This document shows, one piece after another, positions 18,307 to 26,486 of a stretch of 64,000 nt of DNA (position 1 is its first letter; each line of letters starts with the position of its first letter). A program made the translations under genes and the position numbers. The stretch covers positions 124,001 to 188,000 of the forward strand of contig NZ_JAOVAM010000001.1 in NCBI RefSeq assembly GCF_029850875.1. Direction: 5' to 3'. Below the pieces are notes generated by a model. It was not told where the DNA came from, searched no databases, and saw only the letters and a list, made by a program, of their open reading frames with translations. Origin of the DNA: Rothia similimucilaginosa. GTDB lineage: Bacteria > Actinomycetota > Actinomycetes > Actinomycetales > Micrococcaceae.

Positions 18307-21300
18307 CTACTTAGCGGTTCGCCTACGAGCGCGAGGCTTCTTAGCCGGCTTAGCCGCTTCCTCCGCCGCAATCAGCTCCTGATAGCGCTCAAAAAGAATC
18401 TCCAGGCGCTTCGCTTCAGAAGAACAACGACGCGACGCACCAAAAGCGACATCCACCGCAGAATCCAACTCATCATGAGCCGCACGCAACGCCGGATCCA
18501 TCGTCGCCAACGAAGCATACATCTTAGCCAGCGGCACAGGCTCACCCGCACGCTCCTCAATCGCCTCACGCGCAGCCAACACCTTACGGCCCGCAGCAAT
18601 CACCTTACGACGCTGCTCCTCGGAAACCTCGGGAAGCGGAAGGTTATTCCACACGACTGTGTTGGAGAAACTCAGACGAGACTCCAATCGTCCACCGATA
18701 GCCTTCTGCCAAGTAATGAACATAGACGACGAAATAACCGCAAAAAGGAAACTGTCCGGGTCAATAGCTGTATAGACTTTATCCCCCGAAATTACTTCAG
18801 GCGACAAACGTGCCACCGTATAGTACGGACGAAGTTCAGAAACCACACGAGGGATACCTACATAAGCATCTGTGGGCTGATGATTCTCATCAAAAAGGTG
18901 CGGAGTAGCTGCCTTCAGCTGAGTCGCTTTCTTCGTGCTCTGAGATCGCATCTCAGCTACAGCTGCCACACGTGCACTCAGCACCGGGCTAGAGGCGATC
19001 TCTTCTTCGGTTGCGTTCTCCAACCAGAGGCACCAGCGATCCAGCCCCTGTACCAGCTCCTTACCCATACGGAAAGGACGCAGGTAACGAGCCGCCACCG
19101 GGTCAGCGGCAAGCGCCGGGTAGTCCTCCACCTCAACGACTAGATTTCCACCATCTGTCGGTTTTGACCCGAAATACGCCAACGGAAGCTGTGCAGAGAG
19201 AGGGTTAGAACGTTTCTTAACCAGCACATTCGGGCCCTCCACCAGATAGGCATTCAGAGCATGTACCGGGTCCTGCTCTATCGTGCGGCGAGCTGACCAA
19301 TCGTAGTCAAAGACACGCACGCTACGCTTCTCCGGAGCTACCGAACGAGTAAATCCGGTAATCACGCAGTGCACAGCAGCCTTACCGGCAGCTTCCGACT
19401 CCCACGGGAAGGAACGGTACGCAAACTTAATACGCCAGCCATCCCGGAAAAGCGGGCCAAAGAGCGAAGGCACCGGCTGGCCCTGAACAATCGAATTCGT
19501 AGACACGAAGGCAAACTCGCCCGGAACCACTTTCACATCCAGCGCTTCAGCCTGTTCCTGAAGGGTTTTCAGGTAGCGGGCAGCCTTAGCGAACCATGCC
19601 GTCGCAAAATCCAGGTAGCCAGCATAGTCATCACCCCACGCCAAGCGCATACCCTGTTCTTGCTCTTCGTCCTTCTTCGCCTGACCCACGAAGGGCGGGT
19701 TACCCGCAATGTAGACACGCACGCCATCCGCCACATCCTGCGCGGTCACCGGCAGAACCTTTGACCAATCACGGTCCACCTGCTCGCCCGAGGCCTCATC
19801 AACCTCAGTCAGGGCATCGCCCTCAAGAATGTGGGCGCTATGAGCCAGAGGAAGACGCACCGGAGCATAACCAAACTCCTCCATCATCTTCTGGTCCATC
19901 TGACGCTCCACCAAAAACATCGCCGTACGCGCAATCGACGCGGGCCACGGATCAAGCTCCAAACCATAGAAATTATCGATGGTTACCAGCGGCTCAATCG
20001 AGCGGGCACGCTTACGCACGCCCTCACTCACACCAGCCGTACCCACGACCAGCGAACCCAGCTCACTCTCATCGATCTGACCCAGATTACGCAGGCGCAC
20101 CAGAATATCCAGCTCCAGCTTACGCATCTCACGGTAGGCAATAATGATGAAGTTACCGCAACCACACGCCGGATCCATGAAGCGAATATTCGCCAGTTCA
20201 CGGCGCAGGTTACGCAGGCGAGTCGGCTCATCCGACTTATCTACCGCGTTCGTGAACTTATCCCGCAACTCATCCAGGAACAACGGGTTCAAGGTCTTCA
20301 GCACATCCTCCTCCGAGGTATAGTGCTCACCCATCTCACGACGAGTCTTCGCGTCACGCACCGACTGGAACATCGAACCAAAAATAGCCGGAGAAACCTT
20401 CGACCAATCACGCTCCGAAGTCGCCAACAGCTGCTGACGGAACGTCTTCGCCACCGCGCCGCTCATCTCAGCAGGAAGCGGCACAGCATCCGCAAACATG
20501 CCGCCATTCACGTACTTAAAGCCAGACAGATACTCCGGAGCATCCGCCACAGCCGAGGCACCCGAAGGCTTCTTATTCAGCAGGTCGAAGAGCTCATTCA
20601 GGCGCTGCGCCAGATCCGTACCCTCCTGATGAGTACCACGAATCATCCGCTCAAACGAGTTCGAATCCTCAGACTCAGACCACATCTGCGTATCATCAGC
20701 AAACAACAAGAACAGCAGACGCGCCATCACCGTCGAAATCTGAGCCTCCGACATGCCAGCCTTCGCCAACGACTCAAAAAGACCCGCCATCTGATTCGAC
20801 GCAACACGAGTCTCATTCACCGTCTCAACATCAAAACCACGACGCATACGGTCCAAAAGGTCCAGAATCGACACGCCATTCACAATGTCGTCAGAGGTCA
20901 GATACAGCAGAGCACAACGCTCCGACAACGCCTCAACCTGAGCCTCATCCATCACCAACAGCTCATGACGAGTCAAACGCGACGACGAAGCGCTCGGCCA
21001 ACGCCACACCTGACGCGGCGTAAAACCAACACCCTCCTGCACAAAAATGCACAGGCGGTGCATGCTCAACGCACGCAGCGTACGGTCAACCTCAAGCTGC
21101 GAAGTGTTCGACGGAATACGGTCCACACGGCACACCCACACCGGAATGCCCGACTGCGCCGCCACACACTCCACCTTCAACACGCCAGAAGGAACCAGCG
21201 GATCATCCACCTTCACGGTCTGAAACGAGGAATCTCCCAAATCCGACTCATCCCAGCCCAGAGATTCCCTAAAGAAATCACCCAGGCGACCCTCCACCAG

Positions 21301-21348
21301 GTACGAACGCGCCTGGTCCAGGTCATCATCAGGCCACATAACGGCCAT
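18307..21348 (-). CDS. N6-adenine DNA methyltransferase, MmeI/Eco57I-like
   Basis: This 1013-residue protein has an AAGGAG site 7 nt before ATG. The methyltransferase core is clear: GEHYTSEEDVLK at about 340-351, SAM-binding motif I DPACGCGNF at 392-400, YGLELDPWPA at about 461-470, and catalytic motif IV NPPF at 550-553. A target-recognition-like region follows (ARYLRPFRMGKELVQGLDRW, RVVSELRPYYTVARLSPEV). The C-terminus (LDSAVDVAFGASRRCSSEAKRLEILFERYQ in shorter words: an MmeI_C-like helix bundle) closes the protein. The first ~330 residues resemble the N-terminal half of large PglX/Eco57I-type enzymes but show no clear PD-(D/E)XK nuclease triad. It probably marks self DNA by adenine methylation while the PLD-helicase neighbour supplies attack. 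Alternatives are a type IIG restriction enzyme with a divergent nuclease, or a PglX-like component. Confidence 0.85.
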   Translation of the reverse strand: MAVMWPDDDLDQARSYLVEGRLGDFFRESLGWDESDLGDSSFQTVKVDDPLVPSGVLKVECVAAQSGIPVWVCRVDRIPSNTSQLEVDRTLRALSMHRLCIFVQEGVGFTPRQVWRWPSASSSRLTRHELLVMDEAQVEALSERCALLYLTSDDIVNGVSILDLLDRMRRGFDVETVNETRVASNQMAGLFESLAKAGMSEAQISTVMARLLFLLFADDTQMWSESEDSNSFERMIRGTHQEGTDLAQRLNELFDLLNKKPSGASAVADAPEYLSGFKYVNGGMFADAVPLPAEMSGAVAKTFRQQLLATSERDWSKVSPAIFGSMFQSVRDAKTRREMGEHYTSEEDVLKTLNPLFLDELRDKFTNAVDKSDEPTRLRNLRRELANIRFMDPACGCGNFIIIAYREMRKLELDILVRLRNLGQIDESELGSLVVGTAGVSEGVRKRARSIEPLVTIDNFYGLELDPWPASIARTAMFLVERQMDQKMMEEFGYAPVRLPLAHSAHILEGDALTEVDEASGEQVDRDWSKVLPVTAQDVADGVRVYIAGNPPFVGQAKKDEEQEQGMRLAWGDDYAGYLDFATAWFAKAARYLKTLQEQAEALDVKVVPGEFAFVSTNSIVQGQPVPSLFGPLFRDGWRIKFAYRSFPWESEAAGKAAVHCVITGFTRSVAPEKRSVRVFDYDWSARRTIEQDPVHALNAYLVEGPNVLVKKRSNPLSAQLPLAYFGSKPTDGGNLVVEVEDYPALAADPVAARYLRPFRMGKELVQGLDRWCLWLENATEEEIASSPVLSARVAAVAEMRSQSTKKATQLKAATPHLFDENHQPTDAYVGIPRVVSELRPYYTVARLSPEVISGDKVYTAIDPDSFLFAVISSSMFITWQKAIGGRLESRLSFSNTVVWNNLPLPEVSEEQRRKVIAAGRKVLAAREAIEERAGEPVPLAKMYASLATMDPALRAAHDELDSAVDVAFGASRRCSSEAKRLEILFERYQELIAAEEAAKPAKKPRARRRTAK

Positions 21349-21471
21349 AAAAATACTCCTTCACAAGAGAATAGTGAACCAACCGATTCACAGAAAAACT
21401 ACACACAGCCCCGCGGTGCGAGACGCTTCACCGCGCCCCGCACCACAGGCCGTAGCACCCACCGGGGCGCA

Positions 21472-24400
21472 CTAACGCACGGGATTCTTCCCCTCAAAAT
21501 CAGGATTTGCAATCGCCAACGAACACACCACACGTGCCATCTGCATATCAGATTCCTTCACCAACAGCTCATCATCCTGCTGCATGCGCAACAACGCATC
21601 CAACAAAGAGCGGTTATCCGCCTTACGGCGCAACATACGGCGAAGCTCAGACTCAGCCTGACGACGCAACGGGTAATGGTACAGCTTATCCAGCACCTTC
21701 TGCTCCCGCTCCTGCAGTTCCAAAGTATCCAGCGAAGCCGTGCTATCAGCCCCGTAGAAACAACGGAACACCTGACGACGCACACCACGCAGATTACCGT
21801 GCGTCGTACCTTCCTGCCGCAAAACGTACTGAGTCAACTTCTGCTGCAGGTCATAATCCTTCGGGTCAGTTTCCTGACTCGGCGTCGAATACTCAGCATA
21901 GAACAAGCCTAGAGCCTTCGCCGGCGGCACCATGCTCTCCTTCGTGCTGTCCGTAGCCGGGTCATACGACCTCACCGCAAACAGGTCGATCTCAGAGTTC
22001 GTGCGCACATACGACACCATCAAAGCATTATCATCCGCCGGATGAACAGCCGACTCACCGCGCAACGCACGAGTAGCCAAACGCTTATCCTGCATCTTCA
22101 TAATCCGCTCAGCATGCTCAGGACGATTCTTCGCAAAATCAGCCCAACGCTCCGCAGCCTCAGACACCGCGTCGATACCCTCTTCCTCAGGCTCCTCGCT
22201 ATCCAGATTGCCCGAGTAGAAATCCTCAAGAGTACGAGCCGCAGCATCATCAGAAGACATATCAGTAAAGAACGCCTGGTCAGCACCAAAAGCCTCAGCC
22301 GCAGACTCCAAACGCTCACGAATACGCGAACGCAACTTCAAAGTCTTTTCCACCGTCTGATGCGAAATCAGATACACATTCACCTCATGATGAACCTGAC
22401 CTACACGGTCCACACGACCCGCACGCTGAATCAAACGAATAATCGCCCACGGCAAGTCATAGTTCACCACCACGTGAGCATCCTGAAGGTTCTGGCCCTC
22501 AGACAGCACGTCGGTCGCTACCAGCACACGCAGCTCAGGAGCATTCAGAGCAGGAGCCTCCGTGTCAGAGGCCTGCTCCGTCGGCACACGGTTCGACACC
22601 GGCGAGAACCGACGAGCATACGAAGCCGGATCATTAGTATCACCAGCGACCGCAGCCACATTCTCAACGCCCAGCTTCTGCAGGCCCTCAGCAATGTAGT
22701 ACGCAGTGTCCTTATACTCCGTGAACACCAGCACCTTATCATTCGCGTGCTTCTGCTCAATCAAATCACGCAGAGCATGAAGCTTCGAGTCAGTCTCAAC
22801 CTGCCACGTGCCAAAACGCCCCAGCATAGCCTTAATCAGCTCGCTATCATGCTGCAAATCATCATGCAGACGAGACGTAAACACAGTCGACGAAACCCAC
22901 TTCGTCTGAGCCGGCGCACTCTGAACCAAGCTCTCATACATCTGCTCCAGGTTTCCACCCAAATCCTGAACCTGCAGGCCATCCACAGACTCAAAATCAG
23001 CCGCGTCAGAACCCTCCAGACCCAACTGGTCATCCGAGAAACTACCCGTCGGAACACTCAGCTGGTGGTCAATCGCATAAATCCACAACTCATTACGAAT
23101 CAACTGACGAGTCAACGACTGAATAAACGAATAACCCGAAGAGCTCAAACGCTTATACAGGCCCGAAAGCACAAAGCCACGCACATTACCGCGACCCGAA
23201 CGAGCCGCCTCAATAATCGCCTTATCCTCCGGAGAATGGTGCGCATTCGGGTTGTCATACCCAGAAATGTCATAACGCGGCAGACGCAAATCCCTCAAAT
23301 CATCAAGGGTCTGGTCGTCCTCCATAAAACGGGCAGGGTCGTCAGCCTTAAAGCTATGGCTCACCGGCTGCGACACCCAATCCGGGTAATAGAACTTACC
23401 CGTCGACAGCTCCAGGTAGCTGCGCTCCTTCGTCACCAAACCATCAGGAGAAGTCCACATCTCCGTCGGTGCCTGGCGCTTAGTGTACGCACGAGTACGA
23501 CGCACCAGATGGTCACTCATCAACGTGCGCCAATCCTCCGGCTCCTCAGAAATCTCAAAAGCACGCAGAGTCGACAGGTTACCCTCCAGCTTGTCGAACT
23601 TCTTCGAGTACTTCTCCAGACCCTTCTCCGGAATGATGCCCAGGTCAGCATCCTCATCAAGATACAGAGCCAGCTGCGCCTTCACATCACTAAACGACAA
23701 GTTAAACGGGGTCGCAGTCAGAAGCAGAACACGCGACTCATTACGCGAGACATACTCCTTAATAGCACGCCACACCTGCGTATTCTCATTACGCAGATTA
23801 TGCGACTCATCACAAATCACCAGCTGATAACGCGCCAAATCAGGCAACTCAGCAGCCGCCATCGAATAGCGAACCACCTTACCCACCACGTCATACTCGC
23901 TCAGATGCTTATCCCACATCTGCTCCAAGTTCTTCGGGCACAACACCAGAACGCGCATATTCTCTTCGTTCTGCAACATCGACGCCACAGCAATCGCAGT
24001 CAAAGTCTTACCCAGACCCACCACGTCACCCAACATCGTGCCACCACGGCGCATCAAACGGCGCGCCAAAGTATGAGCAGCCGACTTCTGATAGTCCATC
24101 AGCATATGCTCCAAACGCGGAGAAAGCGCATACTCCTGCTCACCAAAACGAGCATCCTCAGACAGCTCGTAGCAGACCTTCATATACACGTCATACGGGT
24201 CAGCCGGCTCAACCCACGACTGATCAATCAAATCAATAATCTCGCGGGTAATATCAAACGACGTACGCTCACGCCACAGCTTCTCAAACCAATTCTTCAA
24301 CTTCGCCGCATGATCCGAATCAGTCAACTCAACATTGAGCTCCAAATTCGTGTGCAAACCCGGACGAGTAAAGTTCGAAGAACCCACAAAACTCATCACC

Positions 24401-24909
24401 GGATGCAGATTGCCAGGCTTCGGAGTGTGCGCAACATACGTCTTACCGTGCAACGCCTGCTTCGTATACACCTTCATCTGCACACGGCCAGACTCCAAAT
24501 GCTCCTTCAAAGTCAACAAAGCCTGACGACGCGCAGAGCTCGTACCACCAGCCATCAGCTGACCACGCAAATGCTGAACCAGCTCATCACGATAACCCGC
24601 ACGCTCATCATTCTTCGGCACCAAAGACACCGACTCGCCGCGCATCTCCGCCTGCGCCTCACGATGCATCTGCTCCGTAATCGAACGCCGCACCATACCC
24701 AGCAGAATACGAGCCACCGGAGTGCCCGGCTCAAACGGAGCCTGACCAATCTCATCAGCGAACTCATCCCACGCGCTTAAGTTCATATAGCCCGTCGCAA
24801 TATCCAGACGATCATAGTACTTCATCGTGCGATGCAGTGCGTCAGCAAGCTTTGCGCCCTTACCCTCCCCCTGCGGAAGGTAACCAAGATTATCGTAAAT
24901 TTCAGCCAT
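21472..24909 (-). CDS. phospholipase D-like / SNF2-family helicase fusion
   Basis: This 1145-residue protein has AAAGG 8 nt before its ATG. The N-terminal PLD-like domain has H154-x-K156 and GSSNFTRPGL at 176-185; the usual HKD aspartate is not at the expected place, as in other helicase-linked PLD domains. The SNF2 core follows: Walker A DVVGLGKT at about 304-311, DESH box at 367-370, and motif III TAT at 398-400. The C-terminal helicase half has VLVFTEYKDTAYYIAEGL, LRVLVATDVLSEGQNLQ and arginine-finger motif QRAGRVDRVGQ. The last ~250 residues have no assignment. Such fusions occur in phage-defence loci with DNA methyltransferases and may translocate on and cut unmodified DNA. It follows the HEPN gene by 44 nt and precedes the methyltransferase by 123 nt. 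Confidence 0.9.
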   Translation of the reverse strand: MAEIYDNLGYLPQGEGKGAKLADALHRTMKYYDRLDIATGYMNLSAWDEFADEIGQAPFEPGTPVARILLGMVRRSITEQMHREAQAEMRGESVSLVPKNDERAGYRDELVQHLRGQLMAGGTSSARRQALLTLKEHLESGRVQMKVYTKQALHGKTYVAHTPKPGNLHPVMSFVGSSNFTRPGLHTNLELNVELTDSDHAAKLKNWFEKLWRERTSFDITREIIDLIDQSWVEPADPYDVYMKVCYELSEDARFGEQEYALSPRLEHMLMDYQKSAAHTLARRLMRRGGTMLGDVVGLGKTLTAIAVASMLQNEENMRVLVLCPKNLEQMWDKHLSEYDVVGKVVRYSMAAAELPDLARYQLVICDESHNLRNENTQVWRAIKEYVSRNESRVLLLTATPFNLSFSDVKAQLALYLDEDADLGIIPEKGLEKYSKKFDKLEGNLSTLRAFEISEEPEDWRTLMSDHLVRRTRAYTKRQAPTEMWTSPDGLVTKERSYLELSTGKFYYPDWVSQPVSHSFKADDPARFMEDDQTLDDLRDLRLPRYDISGYDNPNAHHSPEDKAIIEAARSGRGNVRGFVLSGLYKRLSSSGYSFIQSLTRQLIRNELWIYAIDHQLSVPTGSFSDDQLGLEGSDAADFESVDGLQVQDLGGNLEQMYESLVQSAPAQTKWVSSTVFTSRLHDDLQHDSELIKAMLGRFGTWQVETDSKLHALRDLIEQKHANDKVLVFTEYKDTAYYIAEGLQKLGVENVAAVAGDTNDPASYARRFSPVSNRVPTEQASDTEAPALNAPELRVLVATDVLSEGQNLQDAHVVVNYDLPWAIIRLIQRAGRVDRVGQVHHEVNVYLISHQTVEKTLKLRSRIRERLESAAEAFGADQAFFTDMSSDDAAARTLEDFYSGNLDSEEPEEEGIDAVSEAAERWADFAKNRPEHAERIMKMQDKRLATRALRGESAVHPADDNALMVSYVRTNSEIDLFAVRSYDPATDSTKESMVPPAKALGLFYAEYSTPSQETDPKDYDLQQKLTQYVLRQEGTTHGNLRGVRRQVFRCFYGADSTASLDTLELQEREQKVLDKLYHYPLRRQAESELRRMLRRKADNRSLLDALLRMQQDDELLVKESDMQMARVVCSLAIANPDFEGKNPVR

Positions 24910-24953
24910 GAAAATAACCTTTACATGTGAGTGATTAAAAGTGAGTGAAAAAA

Positions 24954-26177
24954 TTAGGCAGCCAACAGCGCCTTAGCCAGCTCCAACTGCGCCTTAACCT
25001 TCGCAGTACGACGCTTACGGCCAAAAGTCGCCAACACAGCCGACTCAACATCCTGACCCTCATCCATCAGCTCAGGATTCTGCTCATAGAAGCGCCACGC
25101 GTTCGCAATCTCAACCGGGCTAATCTGGTCAAACTCGCGCACCGCACCATCAACCGAAGGACGGAACTCGCCATACTCCTCGCGCGGCTCCTCAACATGC
25201 CACACGAACTTATGCTCATCCACCTGCAGCTCAGGCATGCGGTCAGCCAAACGGATAATCCAGTCGCGGTTCTTCTTCGCCAAACGGCTCACACCAAAGC
25301 ACTGCGCCGCCAAAGTCGCCAAACGATCAGCCTGAACCGGACCCTCAGCAGACACAATCTCTTCAAGAGCAGCAGACATCTGCTCCTTAGAACGCTTGCT
25401 GCGCAGCGAATCAAAAATGTCACGGTCACCCAGCGAAATCGGCTCCCACGGCTCAAACGGGTAACGGCCCTCCCCCACCGCGAGGCACAGCTGAGGGACC
25501 GAGGAATCAGAGACCGGTGCCGGCTGAGCAGTCGAAGCGGCAGGCGCAGGCTGGGCAGGTCGCGGAACCGGTGCCGGACGAGCCGGGCGAGTAAACGCAC
25601 CACGAGGCGCAGACACCTCAGTCTTCACCTCACGGGCAGTCGACGCAGCCTGACGAACCTCCTCATCCAACTCACGACGAACCGGAGCCGCCTCACCAGC
25701 ACCAAACAAATCAGCATGCACACGATTCAGCTGGCCCTCACACCACGCCTGCTGCTCCGACGCACCCAACGCCTCAAAAAGACGAGCCGCCGAATCATAG
25801 ATACGCACCGCGTCATTACGGTCCAAATCAACATAATGCGCGCTCTTATTACGGAAAATACGCAAATCTTGCGCATAAGTACGCACCTTACGAGCACCGT
25901 CAGGTTCAAAAGGGAACCTGTCATTCTGGGGACCCACACCTTCAGTAAACATACGAAGCTGAACCTGAAGGTCCTTCGGGTTATACAGATCAGGATGACG
26001 GAGGCGGTCACGATTCTCATCATGAATCTTCAAAATGATGGTCCAGCCACGCTCTTCAAGAACCTTCTGAGGCATGAACTCCTTCTGAGCCAACAACTCA
26101 GTCAGCAGAGGGTCAAGCTCACGGCTCAGATAATACAGGCACGAGGAAATGTGAGTGTTTGCCTTTTCAATAGACAT
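24954..26177 (-). CDS. Swt1-type HEPN domain protein with DUF3320-like C-terminus
   Basis: I start this protein at the ATG at 26177 (MSIEKANTH, 407 residues). A longer frame to 26225 adds 16 non-conserved residues; no strong ribosome site is seen at either. Residues 1-140 resemble Swt1-type HEPN domains: helix-rich, with the Rx4-6H signature as RNKSAH at 109-114, the motif used by HEPN ribonucleases. A Pro/Ala/Thr-rich linker (about 175-225) leads to a segment like DUF3320 (ALEEIVSAEGPVQADRLATL, CFGVSRLAKKNRDW), a domain seen at the ends of defence-related helicases. It is the first gene of the island operon, so it could be a sensor or an RNase effector. That role is inference; the domain calls are by eye. 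Confidence 0.75.
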   Translation of the reverse strand: MSIEKANTHISSCLYYLSRELDPLLTELLAQKEFMPQKVLEERGWTIILKIHDENRDRLRHPDLYNPKDLQVQLRMFTEGVGPQNDRFPFEPDGARKVRTYAQDLRIFRNKSAHYVDLDRNDAVRIYDSAARLFEALGASEQQAWCEGQLNRVHADLFGAGEAAPVRRELDEEVRQAASTAREVKTEVSAPRGAFTRPARPAPVPRPAQPAPAASTAQPAPVSDSSVPQLCLAVGEGRYPFEPWEPISLGDRDIFDSLRSKRSKEQMSAALEEIVSAEGPVQADRLATLAAQCFGVSRLAKKNRDWIIRLADRMPELQVDEHKFVWHVEEPREEYGEFRPSVDGAVREFDQISPVEIANAWRFYEQNPELMDEGQDVESAVLATFGRKRRTAKVKAQLELAKALLAA

Positions 26178-26293
26178 ATAAAAACCATTTCGTTGTATGT
26201 GCAGCGGCGACCATTGCCACCACATTCATTATGCCTAATGAGAACGACATATGCGTACCGGTTCGTCATAATGGAACCCAACCCGCTTAACAG

Positions 26294-26359
26294 CGAAAAG
26301 CCACATGTGTTTCGAGAAGCCACCAAAGAAGTGGCTTTTCGAAACACCTGTGGCTTCTC
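26294..26359. repeat. palindromic repeat, family B, right island boundary
   Basis: Arms GAAAAGCCACATGTGTTTCG... (26295-26323) and ...GAAACACCTGTGGCTTCTC (26331-26359) form a 29-bp near-perfect palindrome. It is about 85% identical to 16701-16765. It lies about 115 bp upstream of the HEPN start and 35 bp from the rel terminator. Confidence 0.85.
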
Positions 26360-26382
26360 AACGTAAAGACCAGAAAATAGAA

Positions 26383-26418
26383 ATCCGGCCCGTCTACTCC
26401 ATCAAGAGTAGCGGGCCG
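26383..26418 (-). terminator. rel terminator
   Basis: Arms CGGCCCG-T-CTACT (26386-26398) and AGTAG-CGGGCCG (26407-26418) form a strong stem about 70 nt past the rel stop. On the minus strand a U-rich tract (GGATTTCTATTTTC) follows. Confidence 0.75.
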
Positions 26419-26486
26419 AACGGTTAACTCAAGAGTACAAAAACCAGCACCCCAAAATCAACACATGAAGGATATTTCTAAAGAGC

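Noticed and set aside
19831-21912. Plus-strand open frame spanning the methyltransferase/helicase junction
   Set aside because: It is antisense to two genes with strong motif support and has an Arg/Thr/His-rich, non-protein-like composition.
22042-24780. Long plus-strand open frame opposite the PLD-helicase
   Set aside because: It is Arg/Leu/Thr-rich without hydrophobic or motif structure. The minus-strand frame has clear helicase motifs and a ribosome site.
18307-26177. Naming the island DISARM or BREX
   Set aside because: DrmA, DrmB, PglZ, BrxC and BrxL are absent. Shared methyltransferase and helicase parts alone do not justify either name.
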